From: Prorocentrum cordatum | Taxonomy: Eukaryota > Sar > Dinophyceae > Prorocentrales > Prorocentraceae | Direction of reading: 5' to 3' | NCBI GenBank assembly: GCA_963575745.1 | Contig: CAUYUJ010019337.1 | Span: forward strand, 56,001 to 120,000 | Length of the DNA stretch: 64,000 bases | Shown here: positions 1-9,559 of the stretch, piece by piece | Position numbering within the stretch: position 1 is the first letter of the stretch | How the letters are laid out: every line of letters starts with the position of its first letter | Program-made: the position numbers and the translations under genes | The notes under the pieces: generated by a model | Database searches by the model: none | Told to the model about the DNA's origin: nothing | The model's input: only the letters and a program-made list of their open reading frames with translations

Positions 1-178
1 CATCAATCATCATCAGCATCAGCATAATCATCATCATCAGCAGCAGCAGCATCGTAATCGTAATCGTCAGCAGCAGCATCATCAGCATCGCCATCAGCAT
101 CATCAACAACAGCATCATCATCATCCTCATCATCATCGTCACCATCACATCATCATTGCCATCGTCACCAACAGTCTG
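1..178. repeat. Degenerate ATC/AGC triplet microsatellite
   Basis: The first ~180 bases are almost entirely ATC, AGC and CGT triplets with scattered substitutions, so this is an ageing microsatellite. It probably continues to the left of the window. No gene is seen here. Confidence 0.9.
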
Positions 179-189
179 CTCGGTAGCCA

Positions 190-1070
190 CTCAATATGAG
201 GGGGTCTCAGGCGAGAGTGCTACTCTTGAGTAGATTGCAGGGACGTTTCGAACCAGATAGCGATTCCTGATCGAAACCAGCTGCCCTGCCCAGCTCAACC
301 TGCCAACCCGACCAGCCCAACCAGCCAACCAGCCCATCGCAGCTCCCTGGGTGGCTGCGAACTGCGCAACTGTCGTCACTTTCGTGGGCTCCTTGGAGGC
401 ACGCCAGAGTCGGGGAGTAAAACGGACCATTTGAAGCCTCGCAGCTCCCTGTGTATCTTCGAACTGTACAACTGTTGCCACTAACGTGGGATCCTGGGAG
501 ACACGGCTGAGTCGGGGAGTAAACGGACCATTTGAAACCTCACAGCTCCCTGGGGGGGGCTACTGTCGCCACTTTCGCCACTTTCGGCTGAGCTGCGAGC
601 TACGCAACTGTCGCCACTTTCGTGGGCTCCTGGGAGGCACGGCGGAGTCGGGGAGTAAACGATCATTTGAGATCTCGCAGCTCCCTGGGCGGCTGCCAAC
701 TGCGCAACTGTCGCCATGCGGACCCGGACGGGATCTCGCAGCTCCATGTGTGTCTGCGAACTGCGCAACTGTCGCCACGTTCGTACTGCCTCCTCCTGCG
801 CTGTTCCCTGGGAGGCTGCGAACTGCGCAACTGTCGCAACTTTCGTGGGTTCCTGGAAGCCACGGCGGAGTTGGTAAGTAAACGGGCCATTTGTGACCTT
901 GCATCTCCCTGTGTGTCTGCGAACTGTGCAACTAACGATATTTTCATGGACTTCTGGGAGGTCCAGCGGAGTCGGGGGCCACGCGGATCCAGCCGAGACT
1001 TCGCAGCTCCCTGGGTGGCTGCGAACGGCTCAGCTGTTACGGCGGGGGTGAGAGCAGCCCTGATCGTGCA
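190..1070 (+). repeat. Diverged ~110 bp repeat family, forward orientation
   Basis: Recurring blocks are visible: GCTCCCTGGGTGGCTGCGAA, then GCGCAACTGTCGCCACTTTC, then GTGGGCTCCTGGGAGGCAC, then GGAGTCGGGGAGTAAACGG and ATTTGAGATCTCGCA. They recur roughly every 90-130 bases about seven times with substitutions and partial units. The same family lies in opposite orientation at about 19,420-20,260. Short ORFs on both strands here are byproducts of the repeat. No host gene is seen. Confidence 0.8.
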
Positions 1071-1091
1071 TTTCTGGCGATGTGTTTGGTC

Positions 1092-1132
1092 GTATGAAGC
1101 GTTCATACAAATCCGCCGACCCTGTGTCGGCG
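1092..1132. other. Two adjacent perfect hairpins
   Basis: GTATGAA-GCG-TTCATAC (1092-1108) is followed after five bases by CGCCGAC-CCTGT-GTCGGCG (1114-1132). Both have perfect 7 bp stems. They sit between the ~110 bp repeats and a C-rich tract. Function is unknown. Confidence 0.65.
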
Positions 1133-1530
1133 CGTGTGAGGGGCTTGTCCATTCCCGTCGTTCGCTCGTCGTCGTCTCCGTCGTCTCCTGTCCCTGCGCC
1201 CACCGTTTCCCTGGGCCAGTCGTCTCTTGTCCCTGCGCTCCCCCTTTCCCTGGGCTCGTCTCCCCTCCTCCCCTTTCCCCGTCTTCCCTGGGCCCGTCGC
1301 CGCTCCCCCCCCCCCCGCTTTTCCAGGGCCTCCCCCTCAAGAGCAACGTTGTCATTGAGTCGAAGGGAAGCACCTTCCCTTTGATCCCTTCCCTGCCAGG
1401 GGGGGGGGGTCTCGGGGGGGTCCCGGGGGAGTCCAAAGGGGGTGTCCTGGGGTGGTCCTGGGGGGGGTCCCGGGGGGAGTCCTGGGGGGGGTCCAGGAAG
1501 GGCTCCCGCGTCAGATACGACTCCCCCCCT
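1133..1530. repeat. C-run then G-run low-complexity tract
   Basis: A pyrimidine-rich part with CCCTTTCCCTGGGC repeats and a run of C near 1305 changes to G-rich sequence at 1398-1500, with several G7-G10 runs spaced by TCC or TCT. The G-rich half fits the general pattern for G-quadruplex formation. No coding sequence is recognised. Confidence 0.75.
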
Positions 1531-2023
1531 GGGGGTCCCGGGGCCCACACAGAGCCTCAGACGGGCCAAACGCCGAGGCATTCTACCACGCCCTCTCCTC
1601 CCTCCCCCCACCTCCCTCCATCCTCACCTCTCCTCTTCCATCCGTCCCCCTCCAGAACCGAGCCGGCCTCCTGGACGCTCGGCCACGGGACACTCCAGTG
1701 ATGACCTGGGGTCGGTTTTTGGAAGATTGTGAGAGATTTGAAAGCTCGTTTTGGAAATCCAGATTTTTACTCCCTGTAGTCGATCATGGCGCGTTTTATG
1801 GTGAAATCCTCAAGGCTGTAGCTGCAGCACAGATCGAAAATTAGGAGCAACCGTCGGCCGTCGGGATGCATTTTTCCAGATCCAGAATTCCGAGGTCCCT
1901 GGGACCCTCCAGGATCCAGCCCCGAGGACCTCCTCCCAGGACCCAGCACCAGGACCAGCCCCCCAAAAAGTCCAGGACGCCCAGGCCTCAGGCCCTGCTC
2001 GCCTTGTCCTGCTCATATTAATT
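1531..2023. other. Unique spacer, no gene recognised
   Basis: Non-repetitive sequence with only short overlapping ORFs on both strands and no recognisable protein family. It ends where the CTC microsatellite starts. Confidence 0.5.
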
Positions 2024-2157
2024 TCCCCCCTCCTCCTCCTCCTCCTCCTCCTCCTCCTCTCCCTCCTCCTCCTCCTCCTCCTCCTCTCTTCCTCCTCCTC
2101 CTCCTCCTCCTCTGGGTTTCCCTCGTCCTCTCCTCCTCCTCCTCCTCCTCCTCCTCC

Positions 2158-2198
<41 letters not shown>

Positions 2199-2203
2199 TC
2201 ATC

Positions 2204-2292
<89 letters not shown>

Positions 2293-2312
2293 GTCATCAT
2301 CATCCCCCCTCC
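2024..2312. repeat. (CTC)n followed by nearly pure (ATC)n microsatellite
   Basis: About 135 bp of CTC triplets with a few interruptions passes directly into about 150 bp of almost perfect ATC (2158-2312). The long Asp, Met and His runs read from it are translation artefacts. Confidence 0.95.
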
Positions 2313-2504
2313 TGCTCCCTGACGTCCTCCGCCTCCTGCTCCTCAACGTCCTTGTCCTGCTCGTCGTCTCCGTCTGCAGGGTCGGCGGCACCGGCCGTAA
2401 GGCCTTCGCAATATTCGCCTCGCGTGGAGAAGGGGTTGGATTCGTCTCGGGTAATTATCCAGAAGCGCGCACACGAGAAGAACCATAGCTCTTTCAACCA
2501 TCCT

Positions 2505-2544
2505 CATCAGCAGCAGTAGCAGCAGCATCATCAGCATCATCATC

Positions 2545-2576
<32 letters not shown>

Positions 2577-3300
2577 CATCATCATTATCATCATCGTCGT
2601 CATCATCATCAGAATCCTCATCAGCATCATCATCGTCGTCGTCATCATCATCGCCCCAGCTAGACTATGCTCCCCACTCATCCTTACAATGGATAATCAT
2701 CGTCACCACCGCCACCATCATCATCTTCATCATCATCATCGTCGGCATCATCAGTATGACTGTCACCGTCATCACCATAATCATGGTCATAATCATAAGC
2801 ATAATCATAATCAGAATCAGCATCATCATCAGCAGCATCATCATAATCATCATATCATCAGCATCATCATCGTCGTCATCAGTATCGTCGTCATCATCAT
2901 CGTTTTTAGTGTCGTCATCATCATCAGCAGCACCATGCTCAACATCAGCAGCAGCATCGTCAACATCAACAGAATCATCATCGGATCAGCATCGTCATCA
3001 TCACAATGATCACCATCATCATCACCAACTCCACCACTACCACCATCATCAATACAATAATGAGCAGGACCAGTACCATCGTCATGTTTATCTGCAGCAT
3101 GAGCATCATCACCATCATCAACATAATCGTCTGCATCCGCATCCAAATCGTCATCATCGCCAGCATCATCAGAGTCATCATCATCTCCGTCATCACAATA
3201 TCAAGAAGCAGCACCATCATCATCATCAGCATCATCATCACCATCTGCATCCACATCCTCATCAGCATCATCATCACAGCATCATCATAATGGTCGTCAT
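2505..3300. repeat. Degenerate ATC/CAT microsatellite field
   Basis: About 800 bp of mostly ATC, CAC, CGT and AAT triplets with many substitutions, apart from ~40 bp near 2660. It yields His/Ile/Met-rich ORFs in every frame. No gene is seen. It abuts the exon-like block at 3,300-3,467 without a gap. Confidence 0.9.
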
Positions 3301-3467
3301 CGGCGTCGCCCGCCTCGCCCTGCCCCGCACAGGCCGCCTTGTGGGTGTGGAAGGCCTCCAGCGCGGCACGGTGCCCGACGGACACGTAGCATTCGACGTG
3401 CTCGCGGACCGCCGAGTACATGCGCTCCTCGCTCGCGCCGTCCAGCGCGGACGTCGCCTGAAGGCGG
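3301..3467 (-). CDS. Exon-like block, unknown protein
   Basis: On the minus strand about 55 codons read as ordinary, non-repetitive protein containing YSAVREHVECYVSVGHR and ALEAFHTHKAACAG. The block begins right after TTGCGTATAG (minus strand), a plausible 3' splice site ending in AG. It ends by running into the ATC field, where the frame continues as an Asp run. I do not recognise the family. Start and end are not defined and no partner exon was found, so this is an exon candidate only. Short repeats upstream on the same strand may be intron or intergenic. Confidence 0.35.
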
Positions 3468-3479
3468 CTATACGCAAGA

Positions 3480-3770
3480 GTGTCCCTAGCCATAAGTCGC
3501 CTTCGGCGAGCGGGGAGGCCAAAACTTGGCCTCGGGGACACCGAATGACCTTTGGTGCGCAGGGAGACCGAGTGACCCTAGCCAAGAGTACCCTAGCCAA
3601 GAGTGACCTTCAGTGCACGGGGTGACCTTTGGTGCGCGTCGGGGCCGCGGGGAAGCCAAACCCGATCGCGCAAGCCGCCGCTATCGCGTCGCGCGCGGTC
3701 ATCTGAGGACCCCAGTGTTCCCGCACCAAAGGTCACTCCAGCGAAGGGTCACTCTTATGCACGCCCGATG
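3480..3770. repeat. Short GTGACC-type repeat cluster
   Basis: GAGTGACC, TGACCTTTGGTGCGC and ACCCTAGCCAAGAGT recur in direct orientation, and CAAAGGTCACTC appears in inverse orientation near 3,727. This is consistent with a small decayed tandem or hairpin element. No coding sequence is recognised. Confidence 0.5.
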
Positions 3771-3897
3771 GAGGCAAGGCCGAGGCGAGGCCGAGAACCC
3801 AGCGCGCACGTACAAACTGGCATCGGAACACAACAGAAATGTGGGCGCACGAAGAACAAGCACGAATCCAACACTGAGCCTATTTTTCCCTAGATCA

Positions 3898-3965
3898 AAG
3901 ACTCACGCACACACAACACACACTCTCTCTCACACACACGCGCACACACACACACACACACACTG
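3898..3965. repeat. (CA)n microsatellite
   Basis: Imperfect CA dinucleotide tract with CT interruptions, purest at its 3' end. Confidence 0.9.
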
Positions 3966-4120
3966 TGAGCCAGCGGGCAGAAGTGTCTCAGGCGCGGCCC
4001 ATGGGTGGAGGCGTGAATTGCGCCCGGATTTAGTCGGGACGCGCAGTGAAGGATACGTCCACCACTGCTGTGAAGAAGGGATGGTGAAAAGAAAAAGATG
4101 AGGCACTGAAGAGCCAAAGT

Positions 4121-4292
4121 GCAGCGGCCAAGTAACCCGCGGAGCATAGTTCGACGCCAGGAGTTGAAGCGCGGACAGCAGTCTGGGGCTAATTAGCCAG
4201 TAGAGCGCAGCGGCCAAGCATCCCGCGGAGCGTAGCTCGACGCCACGAGTTGAAGCGCAACAGCACTCATGTGCTAATAGCCAAAAGCAAGG
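4121..4292. repeat. 86 bp direct tandem duplication
   Basis: GCAGCGGCCAAG starts at 4121 and again at 4207. Both copies continue with CCCGCGGAGC, TCGACGCCA, GAGTTGAAGCGC and a terminal CTAAT-AGCCA, with roughly 80% identity by eye. It lies immediately 3' (minus-strand sense) of the nitrilase pseudogene region. Confidence 0.75.
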
Positions 4293-4296
4293 AATA

Positions 4297-4358
4297 CACT
4301 GGGCTGGAGCTCCTCCTCGGTGAGCGGCACGTGCTCGTCGTTGAACACGTCGCGCAGC
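4297..4358 (-). CDS. Short exon-like fragment 3' of an inverted-repeat element
   Basis: Minus-strand reading gives LRDVFNDEHVPLTEEELQ, immediately preceded by CTTCCACATCAG, a pyrimidine-containing stretch ending in AG. An in-frame TGA lies just upstream, so translation would need splicing. The acidic composition and lack of repetition suggest true coding origin. Its relation to the nitrilase-like exon across the inverted-repeat element is inferred from position and strand only. Family unknown. Confidence 0.3.
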
Positions 4359-4372
4359 TGATGTGGAAGTCA

Positions 4373-4557
4373 GGCCGACGAGACCCATGCATATCCACTG
4401 CCCCTAGCCTCGCCCATCCTGGGCCCAGGAGCGGTGTATACGCCCCCCTGGCTTGGCCAGGGAGGCATACCCTCCACACAAGGGAGGCATCTACTCCACA
4501 CCTGGGCCCAGGATGGGCCTGGCCAGGGGCAGTGGATACGCATAGATCGCGTCGCCC
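4373..4557. mobile_element. 185 bp inverted-repeat element, copy 1 (introner/MITE-like)
   Basis: The two ends are about 58 bp inverted repeats. The left arm runs from GGCCGACG to CTGGGCCCAGGAG and the right arm is its near complement, with both containing ATATCCACTG or its counterpart GTATCCACTG. The centre holds a further hairpin, CCTGGC-TT-GGCCAGG. A closely similar element of 173 bp occurs at 10,265-10,437, including the same central GTGTATACGCC and TTGGCCAGG. It lies directly 3' of a minus-strand nitrilase-like exon and 5' of an exon-like fragment. This is the arrangement expected of an introner or a MITE inserted in a gene, but splicing is not shown. Confidence 0.75.
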
Positions 4558-4568
4558 TGGAAGAGGCA

Positions 4569-5108
4569 TCAGGCCCCTCCCAGAACGAGGAGCCGCGCCA
4601 GCTCGGGGTACCGGATGTCGTGGCAGATGACGGCGCCACACACGAGGCTGCCGCCAGAAAAGGGGAGCGAGAAGGTGGAGAGCCCCTCGCCCGGCAGCGC
4701 CCAATCGTCCGTCGGCACGAGCTGCAGCTTTGGCTGGCGGGTGATGATCACCCCGCCCTTGTCGATCACGATCGCGGCATTCAGGACCCCTCCGCTGGAA
4801 TACACGGGCGCCCCCAACACCGCGGAGATGCCCGCATCGGGGCACGCTGCAGAGATCGCACCCAGCGCGGTTTCGCACAGAAGCGGCGTCTTGGGGCGGC
4901 GACGACGTCGCAAAGGTAGCCCGTGAGCGACACCTCGGGAAACACGACAAAAAACCTCGCCGGAATCCGCCGCTTCCCTGATCTCACCCTACATGGCAGC
5001 GGCGTTCATTTCCAAGCTCTTCGACGCTCGAATCTGGGCGGTCGCTAAGACCGCGGCGCGATCCGTAGTCCCCACGCAATGGCGCTTCAGGCTCGGCTCG
5101 TCCGTCAT
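4569..5108 (-). pseudogene. Carbon-nitrogen hydrolase (nitrilase superfamily) fragment, disrupted
   Basis: The family hydrolyses or condenses C-N bonds using a Glu-Lys-Cys triad. Read on the minus strand from an ATG at 5108, the first segment contains AVLATAQIRASK, typical of the first beta strand. A TAG follows after NAAAM, then the same frame resumes as EIREAADSG. The catalytic Glu segment, FFVVFPEVSLTGY, lies in a second frame. The reading then returns to the first frame with GISAVLGAPV, a Lys in RQPKLQLVP at the usual position, and GAVICHDIRYPELARLL carrying the nucleophile Cys. It stops at GGA-TGA just before the inverted-repeat element. About 170 residues are present where full proteins have roughly 260-300. 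One stop and two compensating frame changes suggest a pseudogene, unspliced introns or sequence errors. Substrate cannot be assigned. Confidence 0.7.
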
Positions 5109-5299
5109 CTGCGTCCTCCCCAGGCCAGGCCTGCCACCGATCACAAGGCGGGGACTGATCTGGCGTAAAGCAACACCTCCGTCAACTGCATCGGCCCCCC
5201 CAGAAGGGGCGGTTGGAAACGACAAGACACTGCCCAGAGCCACCTCGACCCCAGGCTGCAGGCGAAATGGGCTTCTATGTGCGGGTAAAGGAAGACGAG

Positions 5300-5368
5300 A
5301 ACCACAGGAACGAGGCCCAGAACAACGACGGCGACGACGACGACTACCTCGGCGACGGCGACAATGAC

Positions 5369-5412
<44 letters not shown>

Positions 5413-5435
5413 GACGAGGACGACGACGACGACGA

Positions 5436-5532
<97 letters not shown>

Positions 5533-5534
5533 GA

Positions 5535-5586
<52 letters not shown>

Positions 5587-5620
5587 CACCACCACGACGA
5601 CAGCCACGACCACGACTGTG
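5300..5620. repeat. (GAC)n/(GGC)n triplet microsatellite
   Basis: Pure GAC runs alternate with GACGGC hexamers across about 240 bp (5365-5605), with degenerate edges. The Asp, Thr and Arg runs in all six frames are artefacts of the repeat. Confidence 0.95.
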
Positions 5621-6235
5621 GCGAGGACGAGAACAGGACAGGGCCACAGGTACCACGAGGCCTGTGGAGATCTCGGAGGGCCTCCAGAGGCGTCCAGAGG
5701 TCCCCCGTAGGCCTGTGAATCTCCCACGGAAGCTTCTGAAGGTCTCCCGAGGCCTCCTGAAGCCCAAAGAAGACAAAGAGAGTGTTCAGCCGAGGGGGCT
5801 CGCCCGGGCACTCCACACCGCTTCCGAGCGGGGAAGGCGGGAGGAAACCGATGGGGGCGGCACGGCCCTCTCCCCAGGCCTGCGCCACACTCCCAGACGG
5901 GCCGCCCTGGCATCTCCGAGCCGTGCCCGCCCACGCATGCTCGCAGAAGCTCGCCTGGGCCACCACTTCAGCGGGGCCCCGCGCAGCTGGGTGCGATCCT
6001 CTGCAGATCTGGGGCAGGTGGCTCTCGAGGAGCAGAAGATGGCATCCGCCACCGTGCCCTCGATGCACGAGCTGGAGTGTTCTCGAGTCCCTTGCTCGAT
6101 CCCGCAGAGCCTCGGTCCTCAGTCCTTATGATCTTTGAATGGCCCAGACCCAGCATTGCCAAATCTCCTGGGGCTTGCCGCGTGCCCCCTGGGGAGCGTC
6201 GAGTGCCTTCTGGGGCTCGGGGCATCTTCTCGCGT
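5621..6235. other. G/C-rich spacer, no gene recognised
   Basis: Overlapping ORFs exist on both strands because stop codons are rare at this composition. None resembles a known family. Short AGGCCTCC and GGCCTCCAGAGG motifs lead into the next minisatellite. Confidence 0.4.
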
Positions 6236-6850
6236 GACTTTTTCGGGCCCAAGGGGGCCCCAAGACGGGCCCAGAGTGCCCCGAGAGGCCACCTAGACAG
6301 CCCAAGAGGACAAGGCCCCGAATCGCCGAACAGTCGGCCCAAGACGCCCACGAATGCCTCCAGTCGGCCCAAGACGCCTTCGACACGCCAAGGGAGCCCC
6401 AAGAGTCTTCTCGAAAGGACCCCAAGAGGCCAAAATCATTGATCGTCCTGAGGGGGTCCATGTGATTGGAGTCCTCGACCCTTCCAGCTTCCAACGCTCC
6501 AAGACGGCCCACGAGGCACCCGAGACCGCCCTGAGACGGCCCACGAGGCCCCAGGGAGGGCCCCTAGGCGGCCCAAGAGGGCTCAAAGATGGCCCCAGAG
6601 GCGCCCAAAACTGCCCAAGAGGGCCAAAAGGCAACCCCACGAAGGGCCCCAGAGGGGAAACACGACCCTAAAATCCGAGTCTTCCACCCCAGAAAGCCCC
6701 CAGGAGGCCCCAAGGAGGCCCCGAGAGGCCCCCCAGAGGCCCCAAAGGACCCCCAAGAGGCCCCCAAAACGCCCCAAGAGGCAACAATAGGCCCTGAGAG
6801 GCCCCCAAGAGGCCCCCGAGAGGCCTCCTGCGACATCCCCACAAACATCC
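6236..6850 (+). repeat. CCCAAGAGG-type minisatellite field
   Basis: Degenerate units such as GGCCCCCAAGAGGCCCC, AAGACGGCC and CCCGAGAGGCC repeat every 10-20 bp for about 600 bp. The same kind of sequence recurs at 13,600-14,290 (inverse sense), 15,880-16,340, 16,990-17,130, 18,720-18,790, 56,540-57,110 and 59,490-60,430. It is a widespread repeat class of this genome. Confidence 0.85.
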
Positions 6851-7270
6851 TAAAGGCGGCACCCCACATTGGAAACGAGTGGGCTCACGCGCGACGGCAC
6901 GCCGGGAGCCTACGCGCAAATGTCGGCGCAGACGGCCCCGCTTTCTTCCGGTGCTCAGGTGTTGCCGTCCCCGCCTGCCTGAGATGCAACGATGCGGGGG
7001 GACCCGCATAGGAGGGACCGCATCGACCTGGGATCGGCGATGCATCGTCGACGGATCGGCGGCAGGCCCCCGCTAGCGAAACCGCACCACCCTGGGCGCG
7101 GGTTGGGGCTATCGGGCCCCTATCGGCGATCAGTGGGCGGTTGGAGGTCCATTCATCGCCCCCCCCTGTGCCGGTCCCCCGCCCCCAGCGTTGTTCCCGA
7201 CGGCCGCGTGAGGTCGGAAGGAGGCGGAGGAAGAGGCTCCCCCAAGGAGCGACGGGGCCCCGCAGGGGCA
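6851..7270. other. Unique GC-rich spacer
   Basis: No recognised gene or element. Open frames on both strands are short and have no family match that I can see. Confidence 0.35.
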
Positions 7271-7274
7271 GCTG

Positions 7275-7324
7275 GGCAGGCCGCCCGCGCGCGCGCCCGC
7301 GCGCGCGCGCGCCCGCGCGCGGCT
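7275..7324. repeat. Alternating (CG)n tract
   Basis: CGCGCGCGCCCGCGCGCGCG-type sequence of about 45 bp with two CCC breaks. Alternating CG is the classic sequence favouring Z-DNA. Confidence 0.9.
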
Positions 7325-7654
7325 GCTCTGCCTCACAACGGCAAGGAGAGGAGGAGAACGGGGAGCATCCTCGATAACAGGTCGAGGGCCGATGCGTCTG
7401 AGCTAGATGTAGGTCGGGCATGTCTTCCTACAGGCAGACTTTGGAAGAAAAACAACATACTCCAACAAACAAATCAAGAATAGTCCAAAGAGAACGGAAA
7501 ATGGTCACCTGACTACTTTTAACTATTCATGGATATTGCCCCTGTAGAGGGACATGCCCGACTTAAAGCTAGAGGAACAAAAACAACCAAAATATACGTA
7601 AGTTTAAACTGATGGAGGTCCGCCCGGGTGTCCTGGATCGGCGCAGGATCCCCT

Positions 7655-7701
7655 CCCTGGCGCGCGGAGGCGCGCCAGGGGCGGCGCCGGAGGCGCCGCC
7701 C
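7655..7701. other. Two back-to-back GC hairpins
   Basis: CCCTGGCGCGC-GGAG-GCGCGCCAGGG (7655-7680) is perfectly self-complementary with 11 bp arms. It overlaps by two bases GGGCGGCGCC-GGA-GGCGCCGCCC (7679-7701), which has 10 bp arms. Both loops contain GGA. They could be terminator-like RNA stems, cruciforms or remnants of an inverted-repeat element; I cannot choose between these. Confidence 0.75.
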
Positions 7702-7889
7702 AGGGGGCTCCAGCGTCGATCCGAGATATCCGCGCCGACCTCCGAACGTCAAGGTTTATGCCACTTTTCCCCCCGGATCGATGGTCAATGCTTCCGAGCG
7801 CTGCCGCCCTTTCCTTGGCGGGGGCTGAACGGCAGGCCTCCTGCGGCCTCCCGGGATCCTTCGGGGACCTCCCAGGAGGTCCAGGAGCC

Positions 7890-8056
7890 CCTCGCGGGGG
7901 AACTGCCCCACAGCTGCCAAGTGGTGAAGGGAACTCCCTCGAGAGCTGTGGGGGAACTCCCTCGAGTAGCTGCGGGGGAACTCCCCCACAGCTACCTCGT
8001 GGGGGAACTCCCTCGAGAGGTGCGGGGCCAAATGGTGAACTCCCCCACAGCTACCT
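7890..8056. repeat. GGGGAACTCCC-type palindromic minisatellite
   Basis: GGGGGAACTCCC recurs five to six times within 165 bp, alternating with CTCGAGAG, GTAGCTG and CACAGCTACC. Each unit is itself close to palindromic, so the block can fold extensively. No gene is supported. Confidence 0.7.
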
Positions 8057-8224
8057 GGGCGATCTGCGCCCCAGGAGCTCAGCGCCTGCTGCGCGCAGCG
8101 CAGCCCAGCCATTAGGCGGACCAGCGCCGAGCAGCGCAGAAGGAGGACTCCTTCGGACTGCTTCCCTCCATGCTGGAACGCCGCGCTGCGAGAGCCAACG
8201 GAGCACGGCACGGCACTTCGCGAC

Positions 8225-8608
8225 GTGCCCCGGGAGACTGCACGCCAGCGGGCGCGGAGGGAGGAGGAGCAGCAGGAGCAGAGAGCAGAGAGGGGCAGGG
8301 CGCCGGAGGAGCGGCAGCCGGAAGCGGCACGGGCGCCCGCCCCTCCCGCCGCTCGCTCCCCGCCTCGGCCCCGGCTCCCCTGCCGTGCTCAGAGACCCCC
8401 GCTGCCGGTCCCGCTGGCTGGCCGCTCGGGCCACGACTCGCCCATGCAGGAGCTCAGCTCAGCGATGCGAGCCCGCGCCCCCGCGGACAAGCACGGCTTC
8501 CTGCTGACCGGGTTCCTCTCATCCCTCAGCGTGCACAGCCAGTCCGAGCACATCCTCAGCAGATTCTGCCCATATCGCAGTCTCTTCAGGGGGACCGCGA
8601 CAGCCTGA
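8225..8608 (+). CDS. Candidate coding region, Arg/Glu-rich then ordered segment, unknown
   Basis: An ATG-initiated 127-codon frame starts with an Arg/Glu/Gln-rich, probably disordered or helical part (residues 1-35) and a Pro/Arg-rich linker (36-70). A segment of ordinary composition follows, containing MQELSSAMRARAPADKHGF and SVHSQSEHILSRFCPYRS. The last part looks protein-like, but the opposite strand is also open here (8389-8631) and equally plausible. No family is recognised. Confidence 0.3.
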   Translation: MPRETARQRARREEEQQEQRAERGRAPEERQPEAARAPAPPAARSPPRPRLPCRAQRPPLPVPLAGRSGHDSPMQELSSAMRARAPADKHGFLLTGFLSSLSVHSQSEHILSRFCPYRSLFRGTATA

Positions 8609-8618
8609 AGCAACTCGC

Positions 8619-8930
8619 ATGCGCAAAACAACGAGTGCTCATCCCTGTCGGCTCCATCGCGACTTTCCGGGACGAGGTCCCGTAATACTTGGGCGACGAC
8701 TGCCTGGGCGATCAGCCCGTGCCAGAAGAACTCCCCAAACCGCTGACCACGACGTGGCAGAAGAGGTGAAGGCTCTTGGCGAATGCTTACTCTTCAACTT
8801 CAAACCCACTGTATATCGAGCTTCGACTGACGCATCATGGCCAGCTCTAAAAATCTGTGATGTGAACAGAACGCCTGATGACATTGCTACTGATCCGAAC
8901 CTCAAAGGATCACCCAACTCGCAGGGCTGA
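8619..8930 (+). CDS. Candidate coding region or terminal exon, unknown
   Basis: The frame ends in a protein-like stretch of about 60 residues containing DVAEEVKALGECLLFNF and ALKICDVNRTPDDIATD before TGA, with lower G/C than the preceding DNA. Only this 3' part looks coding; the N-terminal 35 residues are Arg-rich and doubtful. A TA microsatellite follows directly. No family is recognised. Confidence 0.3.
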   Translation: MRKTTSAHPCRLHRDFPGRGPVILGRRLPGRSARARRTPQTADHDVAEEVKALGECLLFNFKPTVYRASTDASWPALKICDVNRTPDDIATDPNLKGSPNSQG

Positions 8931-8931
8931 T

Positions 8932-9035
8932 CTATATATATATATATATGTAATATTAGACTAATAATAAAAATGGTAATCATACTAATGATCAAAGACA
9001 AGAACATATGATTATTTTCTTATCCCCACAACGAG

Positions 9036-9070
<35 letters not shown>
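8932..9070. repeat. (TA)n tract and poly(A) run flanking AT-rich spacer
   Basis: TATATATATATATATATG at 8932-8950 is followed by AT-rich sequence and a run of about 35 A at 9036-9070. The poly(A) could be the tail of a retroposed sequence on the plus strand, but no source ORF is identified. Confidence 0.7.
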
Positions 9071-9071
<1 letters not shown>

Positions 9072-9392
9072 GCAAGGACCGACAATATTCATCATCGTCA
9101 ATACCCCAATGAAGATTTGGGCCATTCGCCCCGGCACGTGCAGCGCACAAACTGTGTGCTGTGTGGCTGGCACTTTCGGGCAAAGGTGAAGACATAGGCA
9201 CGCGTGTTGACCGGAACCGAGCGCGCGCCTCGCGCTTTTGGGAGTCCAGCAGGCTCCAGCCCTTGGCGTGCTCTCGGCTGCGTGAGCGCGTGCGTCTACA
9301 GGAGAGGCGGGAGCCGAGGAAGCCGGGAGAACGCGAGCAGCGCAGAGACGTACTACCGACATGTGCAGACCGAAAAGTATTCAACTCGTACC

Positions 9393-9551
9393 TACAGTCG
9401 AGGCTGATTGGTAGGTCGACCCTGCCAAATCAAAAGGGTACCCTTGAGTCCTGCGTTGCGCGACCCATGTCTTCTACATTCCCATGGCAATATGGCCCTC
9501 GCAAGGGTCTCGTGTCCTCTCGCGTGTCCTCTCCAATCAGCCTCGACTGTA
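9393..9551. mobile_element. 159 bp segment bounded by 19 bp perfect inverted repeats
   Basis: TACAGTCGAGGCTGATTGG at 9393-9411 has its exact reverse complement at 9533-9551. The interior of about 120 bp has no ORF of note and the flanks show no obvious target duplication. A MITE-like or foldback element is the simplest reading. Confidence 0.6.
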
Positions 9552-9559
9552 TGCAAAGC

